From: Gammaproteobacteria bacterium
GTDB taxonomy: Bacteria; Pseudomonadota; Gammaproteobacteria; JAADJB01
Assembly (NCBI GenBank): GCA_013151035.1
Contig: JAADJB010000034.1
Span: 1 to 47,615 of the forward strand
DNA length: 47,615 bases
Reading direction: 5' to 3'
In this document: piece after piece, positions 1-8,804 of the stretch
Position numbering within the stretch: position 1 is the stretch's first letter
Layout of the letters: each line of letters opens with the position of its first letter
The notes under the pieces: generated by a model
What the model saw: the letters and a program-made list of their open reading frames with translations, nothing else
What the model was told of the DNA's origin: nothing
Databases searched by the model: none
Made by a program: the position numbers and the translations under genes

Positions 1-14
1 GTTAAGGAGTAAAG
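1..14. repeat. 14-bp inverted repeat, left copy
   Basis: GTTAAGGAGTAAAG at 1-14 is repeated exactly in inverted orientation at 347-360, where it forms the ribosome-binding leader of the small minus-strand gene at 117-344. On the plus strand the left copy is followed by ATG at 17 and a 40-codon open frame ending at 139. That frame runs antisense over the terminator and the end of the minus-strand gene, so I doubt that it is a gene. The window edge prevents seeing whether the repeat is longer. Confidence 0.5.
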
Positions 15-65
15 TCATGACCATTAGTCAATATCTTACCTTCCAGGGTCACCAGAACAACAGGC

Positions 66-91
66 AAAAAAAAGGTAGCTTAACAGCTACC
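66..91 (-). terminator. Rho-independent terminator of the PEP-CTERM-like gene
   Basis: On the minus strand, GGTAGCT (91-85) pairs with AGCTACC (80-74) around a 4-base loop and is followed directly by eight T residues (complement of 66-73). It lies 26 bp past the stop codon of the gene at 117-344 and is a textbook intrinsic terminator. Confidence 0.85.
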
Positions 92-116
92 CCCAAATAT
101 GATGTCCTACGTAAAA

Positions 117-344
117 CTATACAGATTTTCGGCATTTAGCCAGTGCCAGTAAACCAACCATGCCTAAACCAAATGACCAAATAATAGGTGGTACAGGTTT
201 TGATAATGGTGGTAATGATACCTGTGATACAACAACCTCGGAATCAAAGGCAATAGCCTGATTGTAAGGTGAAGCAACACTATCATCCGCTTGGGATAAA
301 GGGGCAAGCCCCAGTGCTATAACAAATAAGATTCCTTTTTTCAT
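117..344 (-). CDS. Small secreted protein with PEP-CTERM-like sorting tail
   Basis: This is a 75-residue protein of unknown function. It starts with a signal peptide (MKKGILFVIALGLAPLSQA), has about 30 polar residues, and ends with a tripartite tail: a proline motif (KPVPP, near residue 50), a hydrophobic segment of about 17 residues (IIWSFGLGMVGLLALA) and a basic end (KCRK). This resembles PEP-CTERM/VPxPA sorting signals handled by exosortases, although the exact P-E-P triplet is replaced by P-V-P-P. The start is supported by an AAGGAG site 9 bases upstream. A strong terminator follows, so the gene is probably transcribed alone. No exosortase gene is visible here. The mature chain is unusually short for this class. 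Sorting is inferred; the signal peptide and tail are visible. Confidence 0.7.
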   Translation of the reverse strand: MKKGILFVIALGLAPLSQADDSVASPYNQAIAFDSEVVVSQVSLPPLSKPVPPIIWSFGLGMVGLLALAKCRKSV

Positions 345-570
345 CGCTTTACTCCTTAACTTCTACATCTTGAAAAAATATACTATAAACTTACACATAA
401 GAAAGTAAGCAACATTGATGCCAAAAAAATAAATGCATTTATTATTAATGAGTTATGATTTTAAGAAAAGAATCAAGCGTTAAATAATGGGCAAAAGTGT
501 AAAAATAACTTAACGGTTTTATCTGATTTTTTACAGAAATCACCTGAATAATTTCCTTAGAACGCATATA

Positions 571-870
571 TCACATATGTTTCATTGCATCCATACTACC
601 ATGCAAAATTCTGATTATAGTCACACCATTCGATGCTTGTATGTAATACAAAATATGACTTTCATAAGGGAAACTAAAAAGGCCTGCTGATAACGTATCG
701 CGTTTTATTCCAATGGAAGAGTTTTCAGCCAGCATTTGTATGCATTTCTGAAGTTGATCCAAATACTTGAGTGTTTGAGATACCCCCCAACGACTTACAC
801 CAAAATCTATAATTCCTTCCAGGTCAGATTCTGCTTTTCGTGTTAATGTATATTGCATATATACTGACAT
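571..870 (-). CDS. ParE/RelE-family toxin
   Basis: This 99-residue protein has the typical ParE start (YTLTRKAESDLEGI, near residues 7-20), with helices around FGVSRWG and a C-terminal IIRILHG strand as in the RelE/ParE fold. ParE members poison DNA gyrase and RelE members cleave mRNA on the ribosome; sequence alone does not say which applies, though the N-terminal pattern is ParE-like. Its ATG shares one base with the stop of the upstream antitoxin gene (TAATG), implying translational coupling. An alternative start is Met5. The antitoxin-first order is the usual one for this class. Confidence 0.85.
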   Translation of the reverse strand: MSVYMQYTLTRKAESDLEGIIDFGVSRWGVSQTLKYLDQLQKCIQMLAENSSIGIKRDTLSAGLFSFPYESHILYYIQASNGVTIIRILHGSMDAMKHM

Positions 871-1127
871 TAAGAAATTTGATCGCGTAACCTTTTAAAT
901 ATCGCAGCACCATCAGTAATACGCCCCGTTTCGATATCAGCAATCCCCTCCTCAATCGCTAATTTCAACTGTGCTTCACGTAACAACGCCAATTGTTCAT
1001 ACTCCGCAATAGATAATACAACAGCAACAGGTTTGCCATTTTTATTTATCCTCACCGGTGTCTTTTGAACCTTTAATAACATCTCACCAAATTCACGCTT
1101 AGCATCACTCGCATTTAAAACATCCAT
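870..1127 (-). CDS. Phd/YefM-family antitoxin
   Basis: This 85-residue protein begins MDVLNASDAKREFGEML and continues with PVRINKNGKPVAVVLSIAEYEQL, the Phd/YefM DNA-binding fold. Its C-terminal part (about residues 50-85) should wrap the toxin encoded directly downstream. Family members neutralise the toxin and repress their own operon by binding palindromes in the promoter. A matching AT-rich inverted repeat lies just upstream (1143-1181). The pair sits in an accessory region next to the lipoprotein array. Confidence 0.87.
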   Translation of the reverse strand: MDVLNASDAKREFGEMLLKVQKTPVRINKNGKPVAVVLSIAEYEQLALLREAQLKLAIEEGIADIETGRITDGAAIFKRLRDQIS

Positions 1128-1142
1128 AAAACACCTATCTAA

Positions 1143-1181
1143 TTTTGATTAAAACGATTAATTTAATCAATTTAATCAAAA
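1143..1181 (-). promoter_or_regulatory. Putative autoregulatory operator of the Phd/ParE operon
   Basis: An 11-bp perfect inverted repeat (TTTTGATTAAA at 1143-1153 and TTTAATCAAAA at 1171-1181) encloses a smaller one (GATTAA at 1156-1161, TTAATC at 1163-1168). It lies about 15 bp upstream of the antitoxin start. Phd-family antitoxins bind such nested palindromes; the assignment is by position and symmetry. Confidence 0.6.
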
Positions 1182-1204
1182 TCAAGCATAATGTCCAGAA
1201 AACA

Positions 1205-1657
1205 TTACTGCTGCGTCACACCCAACGCCTTCCATACCACTGGATCATCAGTCATATAAAAAACAGGCTCCATTTTTCTCAATTCAATAACATCTGTTAT
1301 TTCATTTATTGTTACAACTTTATATCGTGGATAGCCCCTTGGAAATCCTTCAAGTTGATCTTTCAACCACATAGTTCTAATTCCAGGTTGATCCTCTGTT
1401 GTCACCGTATATTCTTTAATGCTTAATATTTTTCCTGACTTATTTAACGCAAACACTGCTTTTCCACCACTAAAAGTACTATACAAGTCCATCTTCACAG
1501 ATAACTCTGATCGCATGGTGTCTTGTGATAAATGAAACCACCGCGGTAATCTCGATTCATCTGCAAGCTCAAAACTTGATTCAAGACACCCGGAAAGATT
1601 GATTAAAAAAACTGATAACATCAATCTTAATAAAAAAAATTTATTGACGGATGCCAA
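1205..1657 (-). CDS. Small lipoprotein, paralog 1 of 4 (candidate immunity protein)
   Basis: This 150-residue lipoprotein has a type II signal with lipobox LSGC (Cys24). The residue after Cys is Leu, not Asp, so outer-membrane anchoring facing the periplasm is expected. After the Cys all four paralogs share ESSF/EARF-like starts, a SRLPRWF motif, a YY/YS-FNL beta core, and an end near VFYMTDDPVVWKALGV. The start overlaps the end of paralog 2 by 17 bp, so the two are co-transcribed. No named family is recognised. The proposed role, protection against the phospholipase-like tail of the Rhs protein encoded upstream, is inferred from order, location and paralogy. Confidence 0.8.
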   Translation of the reverse strand: MASVNKFFLLRLMLSVFLINLSGCLESSFELADESRLPRWFHLSQDTMRSELSVKMDLYSTFSGGKAVFALNKSGKILSIKEYTVTTEDQPGIRTMWLKDQLEGFPRGYPRYKVVTINEITDVIELRKMEPVFYMTDDPVVWKALGVTQQ

Positions 1658-2069
1658 ATTCTTCCAAAATAGCCGGTTCGTTAGTCATATGAAAAATATT
1701 ACTTCTCTCTCGATGCTCAATAACATCAGTTACACCATCAACAATAACAATCTCATACATCGGATAATTTTCCGGTGAACCTTCCGGTGGATTTTTAAGC
1801 TGGAGAGGATAAATGCCCATTTCTCCTTTTACTTTTTTAAGCCTCGTACCATTATCACCATACAATTTAAAAACCGCTTCTCCGCCACTAGATTTAATAT
1901 AGTAATCAACTGTTACCCTAAGTTCATCTCGTGACATACCTTCTGGTATATCAAACCATTTTGGCAGTCTACTTTCAGAGCTGAGTTCAAACCTTGCTTC
2001 CACACATCCTGATAAGTTACAGGATAAAACAACAATTAAAACCGCTAATGTAAAAAAATGCTTTAACAT
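1641..2069 (-). CDS. Small lipoprotein, paralog 2 of 4 (candidate immunity protein)
   Basis: This 142-residue lipoprotein has lipobox LSGC (Cys22). It shares with its neighbours the SRLPKWFDIPEG segment, the DYYIKSSGGEAVF core, a PPEGSPENYPMYEIV segment and the C-terminal HMTNEPAILEEFGI ending. It is the most divergent of the four at the C-terminus, where the conserved Trp of DPAVWK is lost. It overlaps paralog 1 by 17 bp and sits 75 bp downstream of paralog 3. As for the others, the family is unknown and the immunity role is an inference. Confidence 0.8.
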   Translation of the reverse strand: MLKHFFTLAVLIVVLSCNLSGCVEARFELSSESRLPKWFDIPEGMSRDELRVTVDYYIKSSGGEAVFKLYGDNGTRLKKVKGEMGIYPLQLKNPPEGSPENYPMYEIVIVDGVTDVIEHRERSNIFHMTNEPAILEEFGIRQ

Positions 2070-2144
2070 AATTGTCTCTTTATCCCGCTAAAGTTAAAAA
2101 GCACTATTGCATCGTTAACAACTAAAAACAATAAATGTCCATTA

Positions 2145-2579
2145 TTATCTCTGCTCTACTCCCAACGTCTTCCATACCGCTGGGTCATCCGTAATATAAA
2201 AAACAGACTCCATTTTTCTGTGTTCAATTATCTCGGTAATTCCATTAATTGTAATTACTTGATACATGGGATAATGCTTAGGATACCCTGCTGGTGGATT
2301 TTTCAATTTAAGCGGCCCATTTTTCAATGTATCACCCGATAGTTTTTCTCGGATAAATGTTTTTTCCTGAAGAGCCAAAAAATTAAAAACAGCCTCACCA
2401 TCTGTATAGTAATCAAGCGTTACCTTCACATCACTCCGGGATACTCCTTCAGGAATTGAAAACCATCGTGGCAGCCTTGATTCATCCGATAAATCAAAGC
2501 TTGATTCAAGACACCCCGTTAAAATCAATGCCAAATATACAATAACTATCCTTGATAATATTTTCATATAACTACTCAT
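2145..2579 (-). CDS. Small lipoprotein, paralog 3 of 4 (candidate immunity protein)
   Basis: This 144-residue lipoprotein has lipobox LTGC (Cys23); Met5 is an alternative start. The core motifs are SRLPRWFSIPEGVSR, YYTDGEAVFNF and a C-terminal third (YPKHYPMYQVITINGI... to VFYITD) that is identical in protein sequence to paralog 4, while the N-terminal halves differ clearly. The nucleotide sequence is also nearly identical there (about 2190-2310 versus 3090-3225), pointing to recent duplication or gene conversion. The palindromic element at 2591-2722 lies immediately upstream, as it does for paralog 4. Confidence 0.82.
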   Translation of the reverse strand: MSSYMKILSRIVIVYLALILTGCLESSFDLSDESRLPRWFSIPEGVSRSDVKVTLDYYTDGEAVFNFLALQEKTFIREKLSGDTLKNGPLKLKNPPAGYPKHYPMYQVITINGITEIIEHRKMESVFYITDDPAVWKTLGVEQR

Positions 2580-2590
2580 TACTGCTCTGT

Positions 2591-2722
2591 TAACTCAAGA
2601 GACAGGGATTGCGCTTCTCTATCAGAGACCCTTGCCCGCATGGACGCGGGCATGGAGCCTACACGGATGTATTCACGGCGTGTCTCTGGTAGAGAAGCGT
2701 GATTCATGTCTCGAACTTACCA
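2591..2722. repeat. 132-bp imperfect palindromic element, copy 1
   Basis: Nearly the whole element is self-complementary: the left arm (CGCTTCTCTATCAGAGAC, 2612-2629) matches the right arm (GTCTCTGGTAGAGAAGCG, 2682-2699) and weaker pairing extends to both outer ends. The centre holds a 6-bp hairpin (GCCCGC/GCGGGC). Copy 2 (3481-3612) has a centre of about 60 bp that is almost identical, but arms of different sequence that are still complementary to each other. It lies directly before the start of lipoprotein paralog 3. It may be a small non-autonomous mobile palindrome or a structured RNA. Confidence 0.75.
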
Positions 2723-2760
2723 GGCATATTTTTTCGATGAATATCATATTATTATATTGA

Positions 2761-3054
2761 TTAACTAAACCCGGAAATAGACCACAAAATCACAGCTAAA
2801 AACCCCTCCAACCAGGGTAACAATAATAATATAAATGAGGGTAGACAATACCAAAACCACCGCTGTTTCCAACCCTGTTGATAAATCACATAACTAAAAC
2901 ACGCAAATCACAATAACAGCAAGACAAGCAGATAAAACAATCGATATTCAAGCTGCCAGGTATATTGCGGCCAGAGATAGATCAGACCTGCGAATAGATA
3001 ACAGCCCAGGCACAACAGCCATGATGATCCATTGCTTTTTACTTGAAGAACCAT
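2761..3054 (-). pseudogene. Broken small membrane-protein gene (in-frame TGA)
   Basis: A start codon at 3054, one base past the stop of lipoprotein paralog 4 and with an AGGAG site five bases upstream, opens a hydrophobic frame (MVLQVKSNGSSWLLCLGCYL...). It runs 48 codons to a TGA at 2908-2910. The same frame then stays open for another 48 codons of similar Trp-rich hydrophobic sequence (FACFSYVIYQQGWKQRWFWY...LWSISGFS) to TAA at 2761-2763. Read through, it would be about 97 residues with three to four membrane segments. I do not recognise the family. Either the gene is decayed by one nonsense mutation or the first half is a 48-residue membrane peptide. No hairpin typical of a selenocysteine signal is evident after the TGA. 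Confidence 0.6.
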
Positions 3055-3055
3055 A

Positions 3056-3475
3056 TTACTCCTGCACCACACCCAACGCCTTCCACACCGCTGGGGCATC
3101 CGTAATATAAAAAACAGACTCCATTTTTCTGTGTTCAATTATCTCAGTAATTCCATTAATTGTAATTACTTGATACATAGGATAATGCTTAGGGTACCCT
3201 GTTGGTGAATTTTTCAATTTAAGCGGTATCCTGGAAATATCAGATCGTAATTTAGATAATTCATTCCCATCCTTCCCATATAATGTAAAAATCACTTCCG
3301 CTTCCCATGGATTAAGGTAATAGTCCATAGTTAACTTCAACTCCTCACGAGAAACATTACTGTTAACATGAAACCAACCGGGAAGCCGAGAACCCAATGA
3401 CAATGTAAAACTTGACTCTTTGCATCCGAAAATACTAATAGCTAATATAAAAACAACAAACGCCTTCATTACCAT
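3056..3475 (-). CDS. Small lipoprotein, paralog 4 of 4, nearest the Rhs gene (candidate immunity protein)
   Basis: This 139-residue lipoprotein has lipobox IFGC (Cys18; Lys follows). It has the shared SRLPGWFHVNSNVSREEL segment, the DYYLNPWEAEVIFTLYG core, and the C-terminal third identical to that of paralog 3. It is the first gene downstream of the giant Rhs-type gene (208 bp away), the place where cognate immunity genes of polymorphic toxins normally sit, with one palindromic element between them. Immunity lipoproteins in tandem copies are known for phospholipase effectors of type VI secretion systems (Tle/Tli pairs). The analogy supports, but does not prove, the role here. Confidence 0.82.
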   Translation of the reverse strand: MVMKAFVVFILAISIFGCKESSFTLSLGSRLPGWFHVNSNVSREELKLTMDYYLNPWEAEVIFTLYGKDGNELSKLRSDISRIPLKLKNSPTGYPKHYPMYQVITINGITEIIEHRKMESVFYITDAPAVWKALGVVQE

Positions 3476-3480
3476 CTCAC

Positions 3481-3612
3481 TAACTCAAGAGGGATGCATT
3501 GCTCTCCTCTAACAGAGACCGTTGCCCGCATGGACGCGGGCATGGAGCCTACACGGATGTATTCACGGCGTGTCTCAGTTAGAGGAGAGTGATTCATATC
3601 TCGATCTCACCA
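3481..3612. repeat. 132-bp imperfect palindromic element, copy 2
   Basis: It has the same architecture as 2591-2722. The inner arms GCTCTCCTCTAACAGAGAC (3501-3519) and GTCTCAGTTAGAGGAGAGT (3572-3590) pair with each other, although they differ from the arms of copy 1. The centre, with the GCCCGC/GCGGGC hairpin, is almost unchanged. It lies between the Rhs-type gene and lipoprotein paralog 4, immediately before the latter's start. Confidence 0.75.
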
Positions 3613-3683
3613 TACATAGGGCCACCTAAACCAAAAAATAATTAACATGATAACAATGAAGCAATATTCACTTAGATAATGGT

Positions 3684-6600
3684 CTACTGAAAAAAACCAC
3701 TATTGCATTTATTACAAGACTTGGAACCACCCAAACCAGAAGATATCCATGATGATAAATTACAGGAATTATTATCGTAACAAACATCATGCTTCTGACA
3801 TCGCCCTGAAAAACATGAATCACCAATAGGTCCTAATGGCCACGGGAGAGAACATTTTCCGCCATCTTGGGAGGTATAACCATCCCATACATTCCCATTA
3901 TCATCACTAATCAAATCCCCCGCCTCAGACACATAAAGGAAGCTCCAAAGAAGAATAACTCCCGTAACAGGATCAACCTCTCCTGTAGGGTCGATATGCA
4001 TAAGCGGATTATTATCAACATAGTTATAACTATGGTTTAAATAAGCAATACCTTTACTTGCAGGTATTGCAATCCCTGTCATAGTTGCAACTTGTCGCAT
4101 GGGATCAGAAAAATCAAGCGATTGGCCGCGCGGATCAGCTGTCAAATAGCGACCTGATTCAGGTTCATAATAACGATAATGGTTATAGTGCAGAGCGGTC
4201 TCCGCATCAAAATACTGCCCCGGATAACGCAAATTACAGATGGGTGCATTCACCGAAAAATCATTGACAATAGCTTCTCCAAAAGCCCAATAATCTATCC
4301 GTGATACTACGTTGGCCTGTTCATCCGTCAACACAAGCGGGGCACCAATATGATTGGTATGGATATAATAAATCGAGCCATAAGAATTTGTTGCGGCATG
4401 AACGCTGTCTGGCATCAACCATGAAAGTGATGATGACACCCAATCCTTAACTCTGGACAGATCCAGCAGGCGTGTTGTTAATAACAGCATATCCTGTAGA
4501 TCAATCACCCCATCGAGGTTGATATCAGCATGCAGATAATCGCTTTTGTCCGGCACACGATCACTCATAATAATATCGACCAGCAACAGATAATCACCCA
4601 CATCAATACTGGCATTACCATTCATATCACCATCACCGGGATATTGATTACCCGCTAATGGATTGGTGCCCTGATCAATCTCCAGACCGTCATTAAACCC
4701 GTCCTGGTCGCTATCTTCCTGATTAACATCGGAGCCAATAACAAACCATTCATCATTATTTGAAACACTATCATGGTCATTATCGGCAAATACCATCACT
4801 GTTTGTTCATTTACATCATCCAGACCATTGGCATCGCTATCAACCTGATACTGCGCCAACAGGCGATCACCCACATAGATATATTCACGCAATACCCGTC
4901 CCCATAAATCAGCCTCTGCTACCAGATGGCCAGCCGGATCATAAAAATATTGATAACCATCAGCCCCAGACAGGGTCTTTTTAACACGCTGCCCCATAGC
5001 GTTATAGGCATATTCAACGATCAGACCACCGGCCTGATACACCTCACGCAACTGGGCATGAGCGTTATACAAAAAATCATACTGCGTATTATTCAACTGA
5101 TTACCATAGGCATCATAACTAACCGCAATACCATCAATAAAAAGCAGATGATTGCTATCGTTTGCATACGCAAGCGATTGAACAGACTCTCCTAACCCAT
5201 CTTTAACGGTTAAACGATTCCCCGATTGATCATAGCCATAGACACGCTGACCCAGGCGGGTCTGCTCTGATAGTAACCGACTCAATCCATCATATTGATA
5301 TTCATCGATGGTTCCCTGCAACAAGTTCGATTGAACTAAAATATGACCGTTCGCATCATAGCGATCATACTGTTTGTTATACACGCTTGATAATTGCTCA
5401 GATACCACTCGATAGGCCCTATCATAATCACGTTGCATCAATAGACCATTGCCATATTTAACCTGACGAATACCACCGTAGGGGATATGCTGAATCGAAT
5501 AAGCCAGAACTTCCTGACCCGCACCCCGATCAACTGATACCGAGCTAACCTGCCCACTCATATCATAGCTATAAAAAACGATAAGCCCGGAAGGATAGAC
5601 TGATTTAATCAAGCGATCGGCATCATCGTAATAGTAATAAAGGCCTTGGTACTGACTCACCCGACCCAGGGAATCATACTGATAAAACAGACTATTCCCT
5701 GCCTGAACAATGCGACACAAACGACCCTGCCCATTTTCACACTCATCATAGATATAAACAATGTCGTCACTAATACCCATGGCATCAACCTGTATCAGAC
5801 GATTACGCACATCATATAAATAAGTAATCTCATCACCTTGCACATCCATTCCCAGCACACGATTACCCGCCTCATCATATCGCCATAAATGATCACCTTT
5901 ATCAGCTGATTTATCCTCCAGCAGATTACCCAGATCATCATAAACCCGTGTAGTCATAACCTGTCGTTCAGGCGTTGACAACGTCCGTCTGCTACCAACA
6001 TCATAGCGATACTCACGCTCTGCATAAGGGATTAGCCGATCATCCCCTGCTAGGATCGTTTCACCTACTAACTGTTGTAGCAAATCATAACGATATACAC
6101 GTTCCAGATTATTCCCATCAATCGTTTTTTCAAGTAAGCCAAGTGAATCATATGAAAAGGATTTTATCTCATTCTCCTGTGTACGCTGTAGCACCTGATT
6201 AACCCGATTATAGGCATACGATAACTGTTTCCATTGCCTTCCATCAGAATCATTAACCGTCAATACAGTGCGATTACCTTCTTCATCCAACACATAATCA
6301 ATACGCTCTCCGGCATCATTACTTAACCCTGTCAATCGTCGGGCATCATCATAGCTAAAATAAATACTGCTCTGTGATGGACTCTCATAGGAAAATTCAA
6401 TCGATTTAACCTCACCTGTAGCCAGATAACGCCAACGAGTCTTACGCATATTACCTGCCGTTCTTTCTATCAATAACTCAAGACGGTCGCTTAATAATGA
6501 ATAACGATATTCCAGTGCCAGGCCATTCGTCCGTTTTTCGGATAACAACTGACCTGATGCGGTATATTGAATGTCATCCCTCAGCAACATCCCATCCTCG

Positions 6601-8804
6601 GCAATTACCCGACGTAGACGCGCCCGGTTATTCCCGACAATCTCATCGTCCGGATAATATTCAAAATAGCGTATATCTGTAACATCTGTACGTGCCCCAT
6701 CGCGTTGACTGACCTGATGCAAAGGCCCCTGATATTGCGCACTATAATGGCGTTGAACGATTTCTCCCTGCGGGGTAAAACCTGTTACGCCCCATGCCAG
6801 GAGATTGGCATAGTCATCATAATCATATTGCAGCACCCGACGCGCTGATGAATCCAGCTGATTAACCGATGGCTCCGAGCGCATGCCTAGCCGCTGAAAG
6901 AAACGTCTATCATATTGATAATCTGTACGCCGTGACTGAGCAGAACCTGCCGCCTCAATTTGATAACCGGGATTACCATGCGCATCAAACCCACCCCGAG
7001 TTAGCAACACACCACGCCCATCACGAATACCCACAATATTATTACTTACATCATAGTCATAATCCCTGACTGTCCCATCACAGGACTGACAGGCCTGTCC
7101 TTCGATATGATTAACAACAAAGATACCGTTACGCCGTTCCGTACCATATTCACTGCGATAGCCCCTTGCATTAGTCACATAACGCACACCATCAGCACGG
7201 TATTCAATATCAATACGATCAGCATTTTGTGCATGATAGCTCGATATAACCCGACCCACCGAATCATAGTCATACCAGGAAAAACGAAGATCACGTTGAT
7301 CGGTAATACCGGTCAGGGCACTCGGAAACAAATTATTCTCATAATGATATTGTTTCACCGTAGCATCAGGATAGCGTAAAAATTGCAGATTATTAATTGC
7401 ATCATATTCAAATGACCAGGCACGTTGCGTCTTGTCCTGAATCATGGAGGGTCGTCCCTGTTGGTCATAGCTGATCACCATGAAAAACCCCAGGTTGTTC
7501 TCTACCCGCAATAACTGACCATTAGCCGAATAATTCAGTGACTGATAATTTCCTTTAATATCCACAATGAGGATCAAACGCCCGAAATAATCATAATATT
7601 CACGACTATCATTCTCTCGATAAAGCACCCAACCCATCAGATTACCCGCAGCACTCACCTGTGCCATAAGTTTGCCAATAAAACCGGTATCATTGACCCA
7701 TTCATCATCCGGTTGTTGATGAAACAGCACTTGCTTACCATCAGCCCGTGTCAATACTACCCTTGCACCGGCAGCCGCTACTTCATAAGGCAAACCCGTT
7801 GTTGCCATACGCACAGGGAAATCACCCCAAACCTTGTCACTAATACCATAGCGTATCTGACAACGCCCATTATCCAGTAAGACTGCTGACGATTCAGTAG
7901 CCCAGGCTAATGAGTAACCGGCCTTGATCTGACCCCAACCATTAATACAGGCCGCCTCTGCGGTATCAAACTTAAGATCATTTTTTGCGGGAAAGCGTTC
8001 TTGTTCAGTGCTGGAGGCGAGTGCTATTGACGAGGAAAAGGAATGCCTCCAACCTTGCCCAAGACCACGATCAACATCATCCATCTTATTATAAAAAAGA
8101 TTAAACGACATTGCAGCAGGGCCATAACTCATCCTGATCGTTTCTTGATGAAATTTATTCCCGCTAGCTGGATTAACCGGGTTACCGATAAACCCGCTCC
8201 CTTTCGGGCAACGACCCAGACTCTCTCCCGCAGGTTCTAATACATCTTTTGCTAACAAATAATACTGCTGTTTACAAAGACTACGCCTCGCCTCATCCAT
8301 CCCCCACTCAGAACCGGGTGGACAATAAGACCAATTAACCTTTATAAAGTTATGAACGACTGAAGACTTAACTATATCGCAACCAGGGTCATCTGGACGA
8401 TTGCCCATATAAGTAAAATAGCTTGCATCATAGGCTATCTCTTGTATGCGTAATTTCCCCCACACATCATCAAAGCTTATCCCCAACGACTCCCAGGCCT
8501 TACATGAATACGAGAAATCTATGAAGTTAAAAATTGTTGCTGAACGAGAGGAGGCAGAAAAACCGGTCGACCCATCATCGCTGATATCACATAACCCACT
8601 TAAGGATAGATCATAAGCCTTGTAGGCACTCACAGCCTCCCCCCTTGACTCAAAACAACCGATAGACGGCCAATAATTGCTATGTGAATAATAATCCTTT
8701 GTTTTCAGCATAGGCACCTCGACATAAGCCGATAGATCAACCGTAAAGATCATTAAACCCATCATTAAAGAATAATGAACAAAATAAAAAACATCCTTGT
8801 ACAT
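3684..8804 (-). CDS. Secreted Rhs/YD-repeat protein with TSP3- and dockerin-like insertions and a phospholipase A2-like C-terminal tip
   Basis: This is a 1706-residue protein from ATG 8804, chosen for its AAGGA site and a plausible signal peptide ([20 protein letters not shown]...); the open frame extends 55 codons further without signal or ribosome site. Around residue 205 is the Rhs opening motif [11 protein letters not shown], followed by about 1100 residues of YD repeats (YxYDxxGN...). Residues about 1330-1388 carry Asp-rich TSP3-like repeats ([12 protein letters not shown]). Residues about 1391-1448 hold two dockerin-type EF-hand-like repeats ([24 protein letters not shown]). The conserved Rhs core ([14 protein letters not shown] to YLTADP) ends with DPTG at 1608. 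The 98-residue tail is Cys-rich and contains CQKHDVCY (His1672, Asp1673), like the catalytic His/Ca-binding Asp of phospholipase A2. It is short for a full PLA2 domain. The toxin role is inferred; Sec export rather than type VI loading is suggested. Confidence 0.85.
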   Translation of the reverse strand: MYKDVFYFVHYSLMMGLMIFTVDLSAYVEVPMLKTKDYYSHSNYWPSIGCFESRGEAVSAYKAYDLSLSGLCDISDDGSTGFSASSRSATIFNFIDFSYSCKAWESLGISFDDVWGKLRIQEIAYDASYFTYMGNRPDDPGCDIVKSSVVHNFIKVNWSYCPPGSEWGMDEARRSLCKQQYYLLAKDVLEPAGESLGRCPKGSGFIGNPVNPASGNKFHQETIRMSYGPAAMSFNLFYNKMDDVDRGLGQGWRHSFSSSIALASSTEQERFPAKNDLKFDTAEAACINGWGQIKAGYSLAWATESSAVLLDNGRCQIRYGISDKVWGDFPVRMATTGLPYEVAAAGARVVLTRADGKQVLFHQQPDDEWVNDTGFIGKLMAQVSAAGNLMGWVLYRENDSREYYDYFGRLILIVDIKGNYQSLNYSANGQLLRVENNLGFFMVISYDQQGRPSMIQDKTQRAWSFEYDAINNLQFLRYPDATVKQYHYENNLFPSALTGITDQRDLRFSWYDYDSVGRVISSYHAQNADRIDIEYRADGVRYVTNARGYRSEYGTERRNGIFVVNHIEGQACQSCDGTVRDYDYDVSNNIVGIRDGRGVLLTRGGFDAHGNPGYQIEAAGSAQSRRTDYQYDRRFFQRLGMRSEPSVNQLDSSARRVLQYDYDDYANLLAWGVTGFTPQGEIVQRHYSAQYQGPLHQVSQRDGARTDVTDIRYFEYYPDDEIVGNNRARLRRVIAEDGMLLRDDIQYTASGQLLSEKRTNGLALEYRYSLLSDRLELLIERTAGNMRKTRWRYLATGEVKSIEFSYESPSQSSIYFSYDDARRLTGLSNDAGERIDYVLDEEGNRTVLTVNDSDGRQWKQLSYAYNRVNQVLQRTQENEIKSFSYDSLGLLEKTIDGNNLERVYRYDLLQQLVGETILAGDDRLIPYAEREYRYDVGSRRTLSTPERQVMTTRVYDDLGNLLEDKSADKGDHLWRYDEAGNRVLGMDVQGDEITYLYDVRNRLIQVDAMGISDDIVYIYDECENGQGRLCRIVQAGNSLFYQYDSLGRVSQYQGLYYYYDDADRLIKSVYPSGLIVFYSYDMSGQVSSVSVDRGAGQEVLAYSIQHIPYGGIRQVKYGNGLLMQRDYDRAYRVVSEQLSSVYNKQYDRYDANGHILVQSNLLQGTIDEYQYDGLSRLLSEQTRLGQRVYGYDQSGNRLTVKDGLGESVQSLAYANDSNHLLFIDGIAVSYDAYGNQLNNTQYDFLYNAHAQLREVYQAGGLIVEYAYNAMGQRVKKTLSGADGYQYFYDPAGHLVAEADLWGRVLREYIYVGDRLLAQYQVDSDANGLDDVNEQTVMVFADNDHDSVSNNDEWFVIGSDVNQEDSDQDGFNDGLEIDQGTNPLAGNQYPGDGDMNGNASIDVGDYLLLVDIIMSDRVPDKSDYLHADINLDGVIDLQDMLLLTTRLLDLSRVKDWVSSSLSWLMPDSVHAATNSYGSIYYIHTNHIGAPLVLTDEQANVVSRIDYWAFGEAIVNDFSVNAPICNLRYPGQYFDAETALHYNHYRYYEPESGRYLTADPRGQSLDFSDPMRQVATMTGIAIPASKGIAYLNHSYNYVDNNPLMHIDPTGEVDPVTGVILLWSFLYVSEAGDLISDDNGNVWDGYTSQDGGKCSLPWPLGPIGDSCFSGRCQKHDVCYDNNSCNLSSWISSGLGGSKSCNKCNSGFFQ

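Noticed and set aside
17-139. 40-codon plus-strand gene after the left 14-bp repeat
   Set aside because: It runs through the minus-strand terminator and gene end, and its sequence has no recognisable feature; noted only as a possible relic.
2908-2910. TGA as a selenocysteine codon in the small membrane gene
   Set aside because: No clear hairpin with the expected apical loop follows the TGA, and the hydrophobic context offers no redox motif.
3055-3138. Upstream part of a 76-codon frame ending at 2908
   Set aside because: It overlaps the 3' end of lipoprotein paralog 4 in another frame; the ribosome site supports the start at 3054.
3684-3700. Programmed frameshift at the T-run near the Rhs stop
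   Set aside because: A shift would add only about six residues before another stop, giving no extra domain.
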